From: Apteryx mantelli
Lineage: Eukaryota; Chordata; Aves; Apterygiformes; Apterygidae
Assembly: GCF_036417845.1 (NCBI RefSeq)
Contig: NC_089981.1
Span: 39,500,668-39,564,667 of the forward strand
Length of the DNA stretch: 64,000 nt
Reading direction: 5' to 3'
Position 1 is the stretch's first letter; every line of letters begins with the position of its first letter. The notes below the pieces were generated by a model that worked only from the letters and a program-made list of their open reading frames with translations, made no database searches and was not told the origin of the DNA. The translations under genes were made by a program, and so were the position numbers. This document shows, piece after piece, positions 12,501 to 27,500 of the stretch.

Positions 12501-15500
12501 GTAAGCTTCCGATGTTAGGTATTAATGTCACTCAAGAGTAAATGTACATCCGTTTATTCATGTATCTAGCTGTACTCCTGTGTACTAATTGTCCATAATA
12601 CTACTTCCGATGTTTTTGGTAAAGCAAATAACTACTGCAAATGCATCAAGTTTCTTCAGAATTCTACTTTTACTGGGAGAGGATACTTTTTATCTGATAC
12701 CTTTGTATCTTTTAGGTCTGTAACATGCTTGTTCACTGAAAATGGTATATTTTTCTTACAGAACCTGATGCAGCAGAAGAATTTACTGAACCAACTGAAG
12801 TTGAATCAACTGAGGTATTGTTCACTGGAAAGATTGTCACTTTGTACAGTTTTAATGCCACGTACTTTTACTTTCATACCCTTTCTTATTTTTATTTTAG
12901 TATGTAAACAGACAATTCATGGCAGAGACTCAGTTCAGCAGTAGTGAGAAGGAACAGGTAGATGAGTGGACAGTTGAAACGGTTGAGGTAAGATCTTGTG
13001 TACTGCAGGTAAAATTGCAATCCCTGTTTCCACTGAATCACAACTCTTGACAGGTTTTAGTGTTGTGCTCCCCCCACTCCCCCAATCCCTCCTTATTTTA
13101 TATATGTATATTTAAATAGGCTTGGACTTGACCACTTATTCTTCAATTATGTATTCAGCTCAGGAGTACTTAAAATAAGAACTGTGCAGGCTGGCTAAGT
13201 TTGTAGAAAACTTGTATTGTACAACAGTGGCTTGCTTGAGAAATGGGATTTAAAAGCTAGGAATGATGTTTTTGGAGGCTTAAGCCAAAAAAAAAACAAC
13301 AAAACACTTTGGTGCAAATGTAGTACTTAAATTGAGCTACGCAGTTGCAGACAGCATGGCGTAGTTGTGCATTTGTGCAGTTCCATGGAGAGACCGCTGA
13401 AAATCTGTCTTTCAACTCATCTCTACTCCATACTGCGTATACACATAATTCTCTCTTGAAATATACCTAAATGTGCTTCTCATCTTTTTGCTTTTAAGAA
13501 ATACTGTTCTTACCATAAGTATTTAACTTATTACTACTTCGCAGTTGAGTGTGAGTGTTCACTTGTGATGTTTGTGGTACATTGCTGTTGGGATCTATTC
13601 CCAGTTTAGTTTGAAATACTAGGTCCATCATTCTATTATACTAGAATGAGTGTTCTTCACACACACTGAAAGGAATAGTCATGTACAGTCATTCAAGTTT
13701 TTGATATGTTGGGTGCTTGGATTGTCTCTCTCTGTTAGCAACACACATGAATAGTGCTGGGGCATGTTAGTCTGTGGTTTACCTTAGCCTTCTGCCTCAG
13801 CAAGTTCCAGGTGGTCAGTTTTTTAGACTCTCTTCCCTTTAATTGTATGTGGTGTCTTGAGGCTCTTTAAGCATCAAAGCAAAGTAAGAATTCATCATCC
13901 CTGCAAGAGGTGAAGAAGAGAGGAGCTATCTTGATGCAATTATCCATTTTGTCAGATCCTATATTCAGTCTAGATGAAATTCATATTTTGTGATGTTGAA
14001 GACTGTTAAGAGAATTAATAATACTTAGGATGGATGTGAGGCTTCTATAACTAACTGGACAATTTTGCCATATATGTAAACAATTTTGGTGGTATCTTGT
14101 CATAGTACTCTATTCCCTTACTAAAAAACTCAAAATATCATCACTGTGGAATGTGATTTAAGAAATTAAAACATAACAAAAAAACCTCCCCCAATAAAAC
14201 CATGCTTTAAAGGGGTGCATGTTTTGGAGGGTATACTTGAGCGATTACAATAAAATGAACACTTTAACTTAAGGCTTGATTGGATTCTGTCTATTCTGAA
14301 ACATATCTGAATTTTATCTGTGTTTATACTAAGTGTTCTGAGTAGCCCAGTTCTGCATAGTCCTTATAATAAGTAGTGTGGATGAGGACATGAGGGTACA
14401 GGAAATATTGTTATGCCTGAAGCCTGTTGTGTTTCTATCTTCTTTTAAAGTCTAAGACTACTTGTTGCACAGTTGAAAACTTGGATACATCCTTATGGGA
14501 AATAATAATATGCAGTAACCATACTAGTATGGTAAAAGAATACAGTTTGTAGTTTTGTATCAGACTTAATTCAGAAGTTCATAATTTTCCGTACCTCATT
14601 ACTCATCCTTTAAACCTGGATTATATATATAAGTTTTGTTTTTTATAAAAAAATAAAAGCAGTAAGAATACATACTTCAGTTCTCCTTTCTGTCCCAATT
14701 TCTTGGACTGTGTATAAATGAGCATTTTACAAATACTTAGGGTTGAAGACTGCTTCTTCATAATTAAGAACTTTATTTTCTAATGGGATTTAACACAAGA
14801 AGGGGAAATTGAGAATAACTGTCTCTGGAAATGACTCTTGCTGTTCTTGCAGCAAAATCCTGTTCCTCATGGGAATGAAACTGAACTGTCTTTAGGGAAG
14901 ATGGTGGTATTTATTCTATAGAGCTTTTCTGTGCCTCAGCTCAAGATAGTTGTAACTTTAGTATATTAAGAACTGTGAATGATAACTGAGATGTTCTGAA
15001 AGATAAGTTTTCTGAAAGAGAACGTTTATGCAGAAGATTTCTATCACTGTTTGTGAAGAAGGCTATCTATCACATTAATTTTCTGCAGTAGCTATCAAGT
15101 AGATAAGTTGATACGTTTGAGATTTCTGTGGTATGTTGATAGTTTGAGAAGTGACAGTATCTTACGTGATGCTTCTGTATGAGCCTTTCATGCATTTTAA
15201 ACTAATGAATTTGCATGTGAATTCTCAAAGCATATTTATCTTTGGATTAAAATAATGTTTTAATTTTGATGATGTCCTTTATTGGTCATAGTTCTGGATT
15301 TTTTTTTTCCCCTCATCCCTTTCTAATGACTACCTCAGTGACTGAACCTGCTTCTGTGTACAGTTCTCTGTGTTGCGCAAAATTGGAAACAGTGTTCTGT
15401 GAAAGCCAGAATACAAGTTCATTTTGGAGGGCCTGTGGTCTTGTTAAGCTTCAGTTCTTGCCTTTCATCTTTTCCCTCTTCTCACTTGCCCCTGGCCTTC

Positions 15501-18500
15501 TGTACCCTGTTATGCTCCTCTTATCCTGTTTGGGCAGCTCTGCCTACCTAGGTGGTAGGAATGGACTTTGAGTCAAGTACTCTTGGGAGATTCGGCCTTC
15601 CTAAAAATTGTTTTGGCTTGCTGCTGTCGCTCCAGATGAAGGGAGATGTTTTGGTTGGGCAGTAAGTTGCTGGGTGCTTTTTTAATGAAGATCCTTATGT
15701 GTAAGTAATCTCTGTAGCTTTTTCATGAAGCAGATTGTGTTAAAAAGCTGGAAATAGAGCCTGTTTATTAGCAACTTAATAAGCAAAAGTTTAACTTGTT
15801 TGTTTGTTTATCCTAACATTATTATTAAACCCTGTCAAAGTACCTCGTAGGGATAGCAAGACGAAAGGAATAGGTCCTAAACAATTCCTTTTAACATTAA
15901 AAAGAGGTTTGAAAAAGACACTGTAAAATATGAAGCATCATCTGAGGTTAGTACTGTAATATTTGTGGAAAAAGGATTAATAAAATTTTGTCCCTGTTCA
16001 TATGCTTGATTATTGAAAATACTGAATTGTTATGAATGACTCGGACTACATAAGTTGAGTGATGGAAGTCAGATAATTAAAAACCTTTTTATAATAACTG
16101 TATAGGAGGTCAGTAGCTGCTGGTTTTACCTGTGAAATTTAATCTAGTCCTCTGGCTTGCTTTTTTCTTTCCTGTTGTTTTAGAGCTTTATGCTATGAGA
16201 GGGCTCCATATATGTGCTGTAAACAACATATTTCAAATACTTTGCTCGCAGGACTTTATTACTGATTTTGGTAGCAGTCCATAATTTGCAGTTGGGGGAC
16301 TGTGTAATACAGAAAAGCAGAGTTGGGTCATGCTTGTTTTCCACTGTTGGCAGCCTTAGGGTATACTTCCATGGGAATTCTCAGAAGAGCTTCTCTTTAG
16401 ACAGCTAATTCTTGTGAATGGAATCTTAAAGAGGAATGTAGGTACAGTTAGGGATTTGGTCAAGGGAAAAGCCATTTCAGACTGGCAGGCACTTGCAGGT
16501 GCTGAATGTCACCTGTGAATAATGTTTGGATATCCAAGCAAGGAGTAGGCACTTAACTGTTAGAAGATACTTTGAGAAGTTTAAAAAAAAGAAAAAAAAA
16601 ATTGCAAGCTTTGAGGGTGGTTAAGAGGGAGTTCAAGTTTACAGACCTGTAATCATTTGTCATGACTGCTCTACTGCATCTGTCTTCTGCAGTTCTAATA
16701 AGAAACCGGATGTTTTGTGTAAGTTTAATTATTTTGAACTTTCAAGTGCATTTATGCTAGATGATGTCCTATATAACTGTAAGTTTTAAGGCTTGCCTGT
16801 TTATGTGGAAGATTATTAACAAATAATAGAGTATTTAGAATGCTTTCTGGCAATGCAGAAACTGTAGACAAGTTATTGACAATGATCCTGTTTTTAAAGG
16901 ACAAGTGACATGAATGCATGAATGCAAAATGAAAATGGCATTTCTGCATTATAGAAGTTGCCTAAAGAGCAAAACAGGAATGTAAAAGTGCTACTTCTTC
17001 TGCACCTCAGCCACCCTTCTGTCTGTGTTTTCAAACAACTTGACGCCAGATGTTCTCAGATGTTTCTGTTCAGCTTTCCTTGTTACTCTGCTATCTTTGA
17101 TAAGGTTGTATGCGAAAGCATCCTGCCATTTCTTACCTTCCAGGCCAGTACTGGAGTATGTCTAGTTAATCCTGTCTGCCCTTCTATGTATGATGAAGTT
17201 CTTACCATCTTTCAGTCTCTTTGAGCTTCCTTACCCACTATGAATTGTGCCCCTATTTCTGGCCTCTTACTTTTTTTTTTTCCTCGCCCCACCCTCCCAT
17301 TATTTTGGAATCTTTCCCCCAAACAACACTGCCTGCTGTTCTCTGAGACCAGAAATCAATTTAGGTAGGATAACACTTAAGAATTCAAGTCAGACGTGGC
17401 TAAGGAGACTTAGAATTTTTGAAGTCTTAAGAAAGACCCACAAGTTCTGACTGGGCTTACATTTTATGAAAATGTTACAAAAGGGTTTATTCTTCACGTG
17501 TGCATCTTCCTGAAACTTATTTTTCCCCGAGTTCTTTGAATTTGTGAATGTAGATAATGCAGGGCAAATTGTTGTCTCTAATCTTGCTTTAAAAAAATAC
17601 TCTAATGTTGAAATGAAAAAAAATTTAGTTAGTGCCGTTTCTAACGGAGAATAGTTAGACTAGTAGGAAAGCAAATAACATGTTGAATAAATACAGCCTA
17701 AACTTTCTAATCCTGTGGAGTATCCAGGTCAATAGCTGGGCCTATTGATGTGACTGTAGAAGGTTATAGTATTCTTCAGGAATACTATTGTAATTAGGTA
17801 CTTAATGAATTACACAACTGCCATAAATTACAAAAACAACTGAGTCATTTTATTTCTGTTCTGTGCCGTGTTGTGTGAAGTTTGAGCTGAAATTTCAGTC
17901 GATTGCTTGTTTCTTACTAGGTTGTAAATTCACTCCAGCAACAGACACAAGCTACATCTCCTCCAGTTCCTGAACCTCACACGCTCACTACTGTGGCTCA
18001 GGCAGACCCTCTTGTTAGAAGACAGCGAGTACAGGACCTTATGGCACAGATGCAGGGCCCATATAACTTCATGCAGGTATGATGAACTCACTGTGGTACT
18101 ATCAAGATGGAAGCAATAAACAAAATAGCAGTTTCTGGCTGTTGGTCATAATTTAAACAGTCTGCTGCATTTTATTTAAAAAAAAGAATGATCTTGAAAA
18201 CCTTATAGTGCCATACAGCCAAGATCTCATCCAAAGCCCCAAACCCATGCTGCTGTGAAAGTACAATTAGAATGTTACTGAACTTTAGTTCTTGTTTGTA
18301 GTAAATGTGCAGAGAAGGCAGGAAACTGTGGACCAGCAGATGCTGTAGCATGTCCCACTTAGTGAGACCAGCTATAAAATACCCCTTTCTTTATGCTAGT
18401 TTTAAATTTTGTGTTATAAAAGCCTTCTAGAAAACATGAATAGATCCTTTCTGGATTGCTTCTCAAAGGTTCTCAAAAGAAAAGGGTTTCCTGAAGTTTC

Positions 18501-21500
18501 TAGCAGCTTTACATCCAAAGTTAGAAGAACTAGAACTGCACTGGGAATTAACTGGGCACATCAGAAAAAAACCTCTCTTCCTTCTCCACAAAATAGAGTA
18601 AACAAAGAAGTTAGTAAGAAGTGAGGTATATGCTTATAACATTCCCTTTTTTTTTTCTGCTAATATGTTGAATTTAGTCACTTCTTAACTACAAAGTGAA
18701 AATGCTAATTTAGAATGAAGAATAAAGAACAGATCATTTGCTATTCTGTCTGACCCTTAAAACCTGCTTCTAGTTAATTTTTGTCAGATAAAAATTGATT
18801 TATATTTGTGGACTGAATTTTCATTGTGATAAATATATTTGGAATTTTTAATATCTTGATTTAAAATCTTCAGTAAAGCGCTTAATTTTGCGCTTTCTTT
18901 ACTCTGACCTGATCACTTCTATAAGCTAAATATCAATATTTTTAGAATGCAATAAATTGGATTTTATCTAAATTTTCAGGATTCTATGCTGGAGTTTGAG
19001 AACCAGACACTTGATCCTGCCATTGTATCTGCACAGCCCATGAATCCAGCACAGAATTTAGACATGCCACAGATGGTTTGCCCTCCAGGTTTGTAGTGGT
19101 AAATCCTAAGAGAGAATATTGGGGAAGCCTGCAAATCATCTGTTAGAAATGCTTCAGTTACTGTTATATAATAAATGGATCATCACAACTGATAATACAG
19201 TAATGTTAAAGTGCATTTTTCAGGAAGTGCAATTGTACTTTTGAGGCATACTATTTATAGACCTGTGATTCTCAGTTGCTTCTAGGTTTTTCTTAAAAGT
19301 GTGGAACATAGAAACTTTTTTAAATCGGTAAAACATATCTTTTCTTAAACTTGTTTTCTGAAATAGCTGGATTATTTTGGACAATTTAGAAAAAAAAATT
19401 TTTTTATGGAACAGATACCTGCTACTTTGTATACAATTCTTTGATGCTAAAGGGGCTAATCATCTTTATGATGATGAGTTCATGATGATGATTATCAAAT
19501 AACTTTATTAGATAAGATGGTAATGCTATTCAGTAAAAGGTTTAATTGTACTACATAATATGTAAAATTACTTTACTTTAGTTCATGCTGAGTCAAGACT
19601 TGCCCAGCCCAATCAAGTTCCTGTGCAACCAGAAGCTACACAGGTAACATGTTTTTAATAAATTGTATTTTGGATTCTTAATTGACTTTAGTCTTAATAT
19701 TATAATAGGATTTGATTCCTAAGTTTATCAGAAACTTGAAGGAAAAGTTGAGGTTCTAATTTTGGGAAACTGTTTTTCTTCAGTATCTATTCAGCATTGT
19801 CACTGCAGAGCATAAAACTTGTATTTAGTAATGCTTATAAAACAGTGCAGATTTTCTGTAAGGGAGTCTTATCAGGCATTGCCCCTTTTGGAAAACTCTG
19901 AGGTTCAGTGCTGAAGTATGAGTTCATTGAGGAAACTACATTTAGAGTTAGAGGCCTCTTAAACCTGAGGGCACAAGCACCGGAGCAGTTCCAGTTTGTT
20001 CTACCCATTCTAATGGGCCAGTGGACTTCCTGGGCTTCAGTCTTTAAATTCAGTGTGTTTATGTGATTTTCTTAGGTCTTTTTGTAAACTTCTGTGTAGC
20101 TGAACATTAGGCTCCCATCACTTAAGATATGTATCTCATGTGACACTAGTGAATTTTAAAGGTTTTTTTTAACTTAAGATTTCCCTGTTTATTCTATTCA
20201 AGATGGACTAAGAGTTGACATAAGTCAATATTTGCCTAGTAGTTTTTTTTTTTTCATGCTAAGCTATATGAAGCAGTATTTTTAATTTACATGGAAACAA
20301 GTTATCCTTTATTTGCTTACTTGTAAGTGACAGAAATGCCAAGAACAAAATTATGTACTTAAAGGTCAGTGTGTATCTACTGTTTCAAGAAAGTGTCAGA
20401 CCACAAATAGATTTGATAGGTTAACTATTTAGTTTCTGTTGTTTTAGACTTGTTCTATTAAGAATTAATCCCAGTTGCTTGCTTGGATAATACTTTAATA
20501 CTGGGGGTTGTAAAGCTCTCATTCTGAGTTAGAATGCTGTTTTCAGTTGAGCTTTACTGCAATTCCTGTTTAAGTAGAATCTCTTAAACTCACTGCTGCA
20601 ATGTATAAATGATGCATTATCCTTTCTGTTAAGATGGTGTCTGTTTCTTACTGAATTTTTTAGTGATTAAAGAGCTTCATGATTTTGCATTATACACTAA
20701 TGGCATCTCTGAAGGACTCTGGTGGTCTCAAATAATGAATCTTGATCTCTGTAGATGTAGATCACAAAAAAAAAATCTGAGTAAATTGTATGTCTCAGAG
20801 TAATGTTGGTGTAAATTGCTTTCTGCATCTTGTCCAGATAAGCTCTGCAAGTTTTAAGTCACTCATTTCATAGCAACAGGAATGTGGTGTTTTTTCCTGA
20901 GCATGCATGTTTTTTCCTCTGTATGTGTGCCTGCTGTATTTTTCCAGTATTGTTGGTTTGTAAGTGTAGATTAACTTTTACATCAGAGTTTTCTCCTTAT
21001 GAGCTTTTATTTTACAGTATTAAATGATGCCTGTGACTGACCCTAATGTATTCTTTACCTTATTTTCCCTTGCCTCAACCAGTGCTGCCAGTAATTCTTA
21101 GGAGTCTTGCAAGCAGTAGCTAAACTATCTCTTGTTTTCCTTTTGAATGCTCAAAGAGGTGATTGGAGCATACCCATCACTGATGATCAGTTTCCTCTTA
21201 AAGTCCCCAACAGCCTTAAATGTAAAGTCCTCTGCTTTGTTGGCTAAAGTTCTCACTGGATGCTGTGTAGGGGAGTTTTGGTGGTGGCTGTGGTTGAGGG
21301 GGTGGGGTTGTTTTGTTTTTTACAGCTTTTTGTAATGACAGTTTGTGGTTGTGTAACTAAATGAGGTGGCTTATCTTCAGTTAAAGCAAATACACATTCA
21401 CCTGGTTCAGAAATACCAAAGAAGAAATTTGACTTGGGGGATATGGATGTCAGAATATATGAAATGAAGAAGCTGAGGAGGGTGAACTTCTACTTGTTGA

Positions 21501-24500
21501 AAAAGTACATAATTTTTAATGGTTATTACTAAAGACTTGCTGGAATATATATTTTTACTAGAGAGTATCATTCATTCCAAAGTTCTGTGATACTGTTTGT
21601 AAAGCTCTGTGTGAGCATCAGCTGACTTCTTGCGGGTTTGGGGGGTTTATTTTGTCAGGTTCCCTTGGTCTCTTCTACAAGTGAGGGATATACAGCCTCC
21701 CAACCCATGTATCAGCCTTCTCACACAACAGAGCAACGGCCACAGAAAGAATCAATTGACCAGATTCAGGCAAGTCAGATTTCACGGGGTGGGGAGGACT
21801 CTGCTTGCAGGTATGATTTAATGTTGGTATATGTTTATTTTGAAAACAAAGCTTCATAATTTTCAGTTATCTGCCAGTAGGGCCAGTTCCAGTCCATTAA
21901 GTTCAAAATTTTAAGCCTGTCTGTTACCAGTAAATCCTTCATAGTAGGATTTTTAACTTACTAAAATTGTCTACTAGATTATCTTAACTGTTTAGTTAGA
22001 AGTAACATGCCAACATTAGCACATGAGATTCATGTTGCTAGTTTAGGCAGTGTGATTTATTGTTGACATTGGCTAGGAGTTGTTTAGTTCAGAAACTTGT
22101 TCATTTCCCCCTTCAGTTTTTTCTAGTTGTGTTTCAAGGTAATGAGAGAGAAGACTGCTAGGTTTTTCCTCTCCCATTATGCTGTCGTCAGTGAGGCTGT
22201 TCAGCTGAAGTAGAAAATGAGGTTGAGGTGAATGGAGGCCTTGCCTCTAACTTTTCTTTTTTTAATAAAGTGAAATTTTGATGCTAAGTTTTCGGTACTA
22301 TTCAAAAGCTGCTAAAATGCTGTTTGTTTTTAATTATTAGGCTTCAATGTCACTGAATGCAGACCAGACCCCATCGTCATCATCACTTCCCACTGCAACC
22401 CAGCCCCAAGTATTCCAGGCTGGATCTAGCAAACCTTTGCATAGCAGCGGAATCAATGTTAATGCCGCTCCATTCCAATCCATGCAAACAGTAAGCAGTA
22501 AATACTTAACATTGAATCCATTTATTTTGGGGTCATCATTCTTTTTGTTGCTGTTACAACACTTGATTCAGTCACATAATTATGCAAAATACCTTTGTTT
22601 ACTTGCATTTCTGTCTTGCATGTTTGTTTACATTATGCAATGAGGAATTGTAAAGATGGAGTGCACCAGAGAGCTGTTTTTCTAACCTTATAGGTATTCA
22701 ACATGAATGCACCTGTTCCTCCTGTCAATGAGCCAGAAACCCTTAAGCAACAAAATCAGTACCAGGCCAGTTACAACCAGAGTTTCTCCAGTCAGCCTCA
22801 CCAAGTAGAACAATCAGATCTTCAGCAAGAACAGCTCCAGACAGGTAAATTTATTTTAGGCAAAATTCAAATGAAAGTGATTTCAGTAAAGCAGATAATC
22901 AAGGCTGTGAAATTCTAGGAGATGAAGCAAAGCATGTCAGACATCCTCAAATGTTCCTAGTCTTGCCACATTTTCCTCCTGGACAATGCTAGTTTTTGTT
23001 GTTTCATTTTGCACTCCAGTATTCTGTCTTGCTTTGAATATCCAGCAGAGGGTGAAATGTAGTATGTATCTCTACAACTGCCAAGAAAATTTTGCCACTT
23101 GATTCAATTGCATATGGTTGGGTTGTTATTTGGTTTTGGGGTGGACAGTTAGTTTTTTTTGTTTGCTTGTTTTGTTTTGAATTCATGACCAGGGTTAAGA
23201 ATTATTCTAAAGATGAAAGCAGTATAGTGGAATACTTGCTTTGCTTGTGTTAAGTTTGAATGATTCTTAAATTTGCTTAAAAATGTTTGGTTGGACTATT
23301 TAAGATGACAAATTTTGAAAGGGAAATAAGGTAGAATTGTGATTCAAATACGGACTTGAAGGGTTTGAGATACATATCTCGAAGATGGTTTAAGGCTCTT
23401 AAAGACCTGGAACCTTTTGCTAAAATCAGACTCAAGATCCATAATTTGAGCACAACAGGGAAAATGCTTTCCAAATTAGCAATTTGGAGGGGAGAAAAAG
23501 TAAAATAAACTCTATGTACAAATCTGTTCTTCCTCCAACTCTCCCTTAACTTCCCACTCAGATAAAATTTGCAGCTGCAGAGAGGGATTTCATGTGAAGG
23601 ATACAGGACAGAGGTGACGAATGAAGTGCTAAACAGCTGCCAAAGGTGGAGTAAGGGAAAAGAGCTTAACTGTTCTCCCTAACTGTTTAGGGTCTAGAAT
23701 GTTGATCTTTTTTGCAAGGTGGGGTGCTGACACAGGTGGATAAGAAGAGGGAGAACCAGTTTTCTATTGTTCGACTATATTTCTTATCAGCAGTATAAAG
23801 TGCCAGGCAGAAAGATGGTCTGAATGGCAGGTGAATGGGAATCAATCCAGTCTGACTGGGAATGGTGGTGGTGAAGGTGGGCCATGCAGTATTAAATGCT
23901 TATATTTCTGTTACAGCTAAGTAAATTTAACTGTTGATATGCAGACCATGCAGTGGCCTTAAAACAAAACTTGCACATGCTAAAAACTCTAAAGGGTAAC
24001 CATTTTTTCCATTCCACTGTAAGAACAGACAGGAAGTTGGGAAGAAAGGAGCTGTACACAAGTTCAGCAGCACTGGGTGTCTCAGTGACGTTGAACTAAG
24101 TTGTGCTCCCTGTTGGTTGATGGAGGAGAAATCTTGTTTTCCTGTGTGTGAAACGGTGGAGGGGAGCTTATCACTTACATATTTTCTTTGAGATCTTGCT
24201 TTAGCATTTGGTAACAGGCTAAATTTTCAACTATTTCAGTTTTACCTACAGAATTCCATCTATTACTACACTTACTGGGCCTATGACCCTCAGATCACTT
24301 TTATAGTCCTGACATTTGTGACAGTTCCTATGATGCAAAGATGTTGTGATGTTCCTTATTTCAGAGATGCATTCTGTTTTTATACTGTATCCCTGAAGCT
24401 ATCCATCCTGCCTATACCTTCCAATTTACACATTGTGAAGAAAGAAAGAATCTCCACCTAGCCTGTACAGTCAAAACTGCACTATGTTAAGATGTTGCCA

Positions 24501-27500
24501 TCAATCTTGCCTCTAGTCAACACAGTTAGACCTAGCACAGTGAATTTAGTTGAAGTGAATGCAAATACTTCTTAGTAGCTCTCTGTCAGAGTTCAGAGGG
24601 GAGAGAGATGCAGAAGTGGGTATAACTTAGCCTATTCATAATTTTTTCAAAGTTTTGTGTTGCTGACTTTTTTAAAAGGTGTGAAATAGCACAGGAAAAA
24701 TACAACTTTGCTTTAGGAATACTTGTCACTGAGCTAACACCAGAGACTTCTTGACACTGACTTAAATCAGCACTCCAGTATTTCTGGATTATTTTCATGT
24801 TGTGTAACATCTGACTAGTAAATTTGATGCTTAATTCTATGGATTATTTTTCTTTGAATGAGTAAGCATTTACTGATGTGTTTGGTGATACTTCAAAGCT
24901 TTGAACATTGAATTAGAGGAGAGCATATGTGAGAACATTAAATACAAACTCAGACTTTTATACTGCAGATGTTTTTTTTCCCCCTTCCATTACAGTGGTT
25001 GGTACTTACCATGGTTCTCCAGACCAGACCCATCAAGTGGCAGGTAACCACCAGCAACCTCCCCAACAGAATACTGGATTTCCACGTAACAGTCAGCCTT
25101 ACTATAACAGTCGGGGAGTGTCTCGTGGTGGATCACGTGGGGCTCGAGGCTTAATGAACGGTTACAGGGGACCAGCAAATGGATTTAGAGGTAAACAGAT
25201 TTATCAGACATTCTTATCTGACTTTGACTTGTTTCTTTCTGGAAAGCCAATATCAAGATACCAAGTGTTAAACTGACCTACTGTCATTTTTATGCAGGTA
25301 TACCTCGTTTTATTACGCTTTGCTTTATTGTGCTTTGCAGATAGTGCTTTTTTTACAAATTGAAGGTTTGTGGCAATCCTGCATTGAGCAAGTCTATCAG
25401 AGCTGTTTTTCCAACAGCATGTGCTCACTTTGTCTCTGTGTCACATTTGGTACATTGTTTTTTTTAGACATAATGCTATTGCACACTTAACAGACTACAG
25501 TATAGTGTACACACAACTTTTATATGCACTGGGAGACCAAAAAATTAGTGTGACTTGCTTTATTGCGATATTTGCTTTATGGCAGTGGTCTGGAACTGAA
25601 CCCACAGTATCTCTGAGGTATGCCTGTACTGTAATAGCGTGCCTGAAAGCTGTTTAAACTTGTGATGATAAAAATTCCATTTGCTCTAGCTTAAGAAGTT
25701 TAAATGTTAACCGTTTGGTTAGATTGCCTACCTAAATGAGCATTTTTTCCCTGTTGTATGGTGAAGGCTTAATGTTAGGTTGATTAGGCATCTAGATGCT
25801 ACTGAGGGTTTAAATCAATAAGGAAATATGCAACAGAACATTTCACAACTGTAAAGTGATTAATTCAGATGCAAGTTGATGTTTCAGGAGTTTATTTTAA
25901 TTTCCAGTTATAAGTAGTATGAGTTGCATATTTCATTGTCTTGAGAGTGGGCTGAATATTGTACAAATATGAGAACAAAAAAGTCATTTCTGGAACTTAA
26001 CAGGGGGCAGAGGAATGATATTGTAATTCTGCATAAATAAAAGGAACTTTCATGATTGTGGAGATTATTTTATGTGGCTTTCAATTTACAGAAATGGCCA
26101 GGTGTGTATGTTAGATTGGGAAAGACACACCATTTTCTAGTTAAGTATTCTGGGATTAGACTAATAAATACACCACTCTAATGTTCTCTTATCCTGTTCT
26201 ATTCATCTTATTTTTGGAGAGTGAAGGAAAAAACCTGTGCAATAAAATTGTTGTATTAGGGAACGCAAAAAAGTGCCTTGCAGGTCCCAGCTGTTACACT
26301 TAGGTCCAGGATCCCAGTATTATGTTTAGCTCTGGATTGAATGTGGTTTAAATCAAACCTCAAATCACTAGAGAAACACACAAAATTGTTGTCTTCTTCC
26401 AATTTTATTAGGTCTTCCTTCTTGTTTTGCATATTAGTATTAGCACTGATGTTGCAAATATTTGCTTGACCTCCAAGTAAACAGTACTTACTAAAGGTTT
26501 CTTCCTTAGATTTAGGTAAAAAGTCCATTGTGACCTTTCTTCATACGATAGCATAACTTAAAAGGTTGTCATTTCCAAGTGGAAGATTTATATCTTGTTC
26601 CTTAGGAGGATATGATGGCTATCGTCCTTCATTTTCCAACACTCCAAATAGTGGTTACACGCAGCCCCAATTCAGTGCTCCTCGGGATTACTCCAACTAC
26701 CAGCGGGTAAGATATTGTTAAGTTGTGACAGTCTAGAAATAGAATAAAAAAGTAGACATCTACAGAAGCACTTGTACAGATCAATTAATGAAAACTTTTA
26801 CCATGACTTTTTTTATTGTTAATGAAGACAGTTTCAGATACTGAATAGAAGAAGCAGAATTATAAATGGCTGGTTATCATTGAGAAACCTGTTGTTTGGC
26901 TGATTTGTCTCTGGAGGGACTGTTCTAGCAACTAAAGCAAAGTCGAGTGTATTGTAAAGAACTCTCAAACTATTTTCACAGCTTTGTGAGAAAGAGGGAA
27001 ATTTTAGGAACAACTTAAAATCATTGAAATTAATTTACAAACTTGTTTGGGATTGCCTGTCTTCTACAATGCTGATCTGAGTCTGAAATTTGCATAGAAT
27101 TTCCTTATCCGTAGGAAATGTGTTCAGTTGACTTAAAGCTTAGACTATTAGGAAAACGTCTACCTTTGCATATGCCTGAACAAGTATTTATGAACAGATG
27201 AGACAACAGATTTTGACCCTGCCATTAGAATTTGTTGACTGGTGCTTTAAGAAATCCATCTGTTTTGTGTAGTTAGAAAAAATGTATCAGTAAGTAGACC
27301 TGCTTACATTTGTTATTCACATTGAACAAAATATCCTGTAATAAGAGAGCAAATTTGTCGTTTTATTATATCTGCTAGTTACTAGTAGGAATAAGATTTT
27401 TTTTTTTTCCTCAGATTAATTTCAACTAATAAAATGCTGTATGTTGACATAAGAAGTTTCATCAGTGCAGATTGTTTTAAAAGCTCTTTATTTTGGTTAC

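Noticed and set aside
19461..19500. Repeated TGATGA boxes suggestive of a snoRNA
   Set aside because: This is a simple ATG/ATGATG repeat with no suitably placed D box or terminal stem.
21770..21810. Extension of the 21659 CAPRIN1 exon to the GT donor at 21811
   Set aside because: It adds 41 bases and breaks the frame into the next exon, whereas ending at the GC donor reproduces the vertebrate protein; kept only as an alternative-splicing hypothesis.
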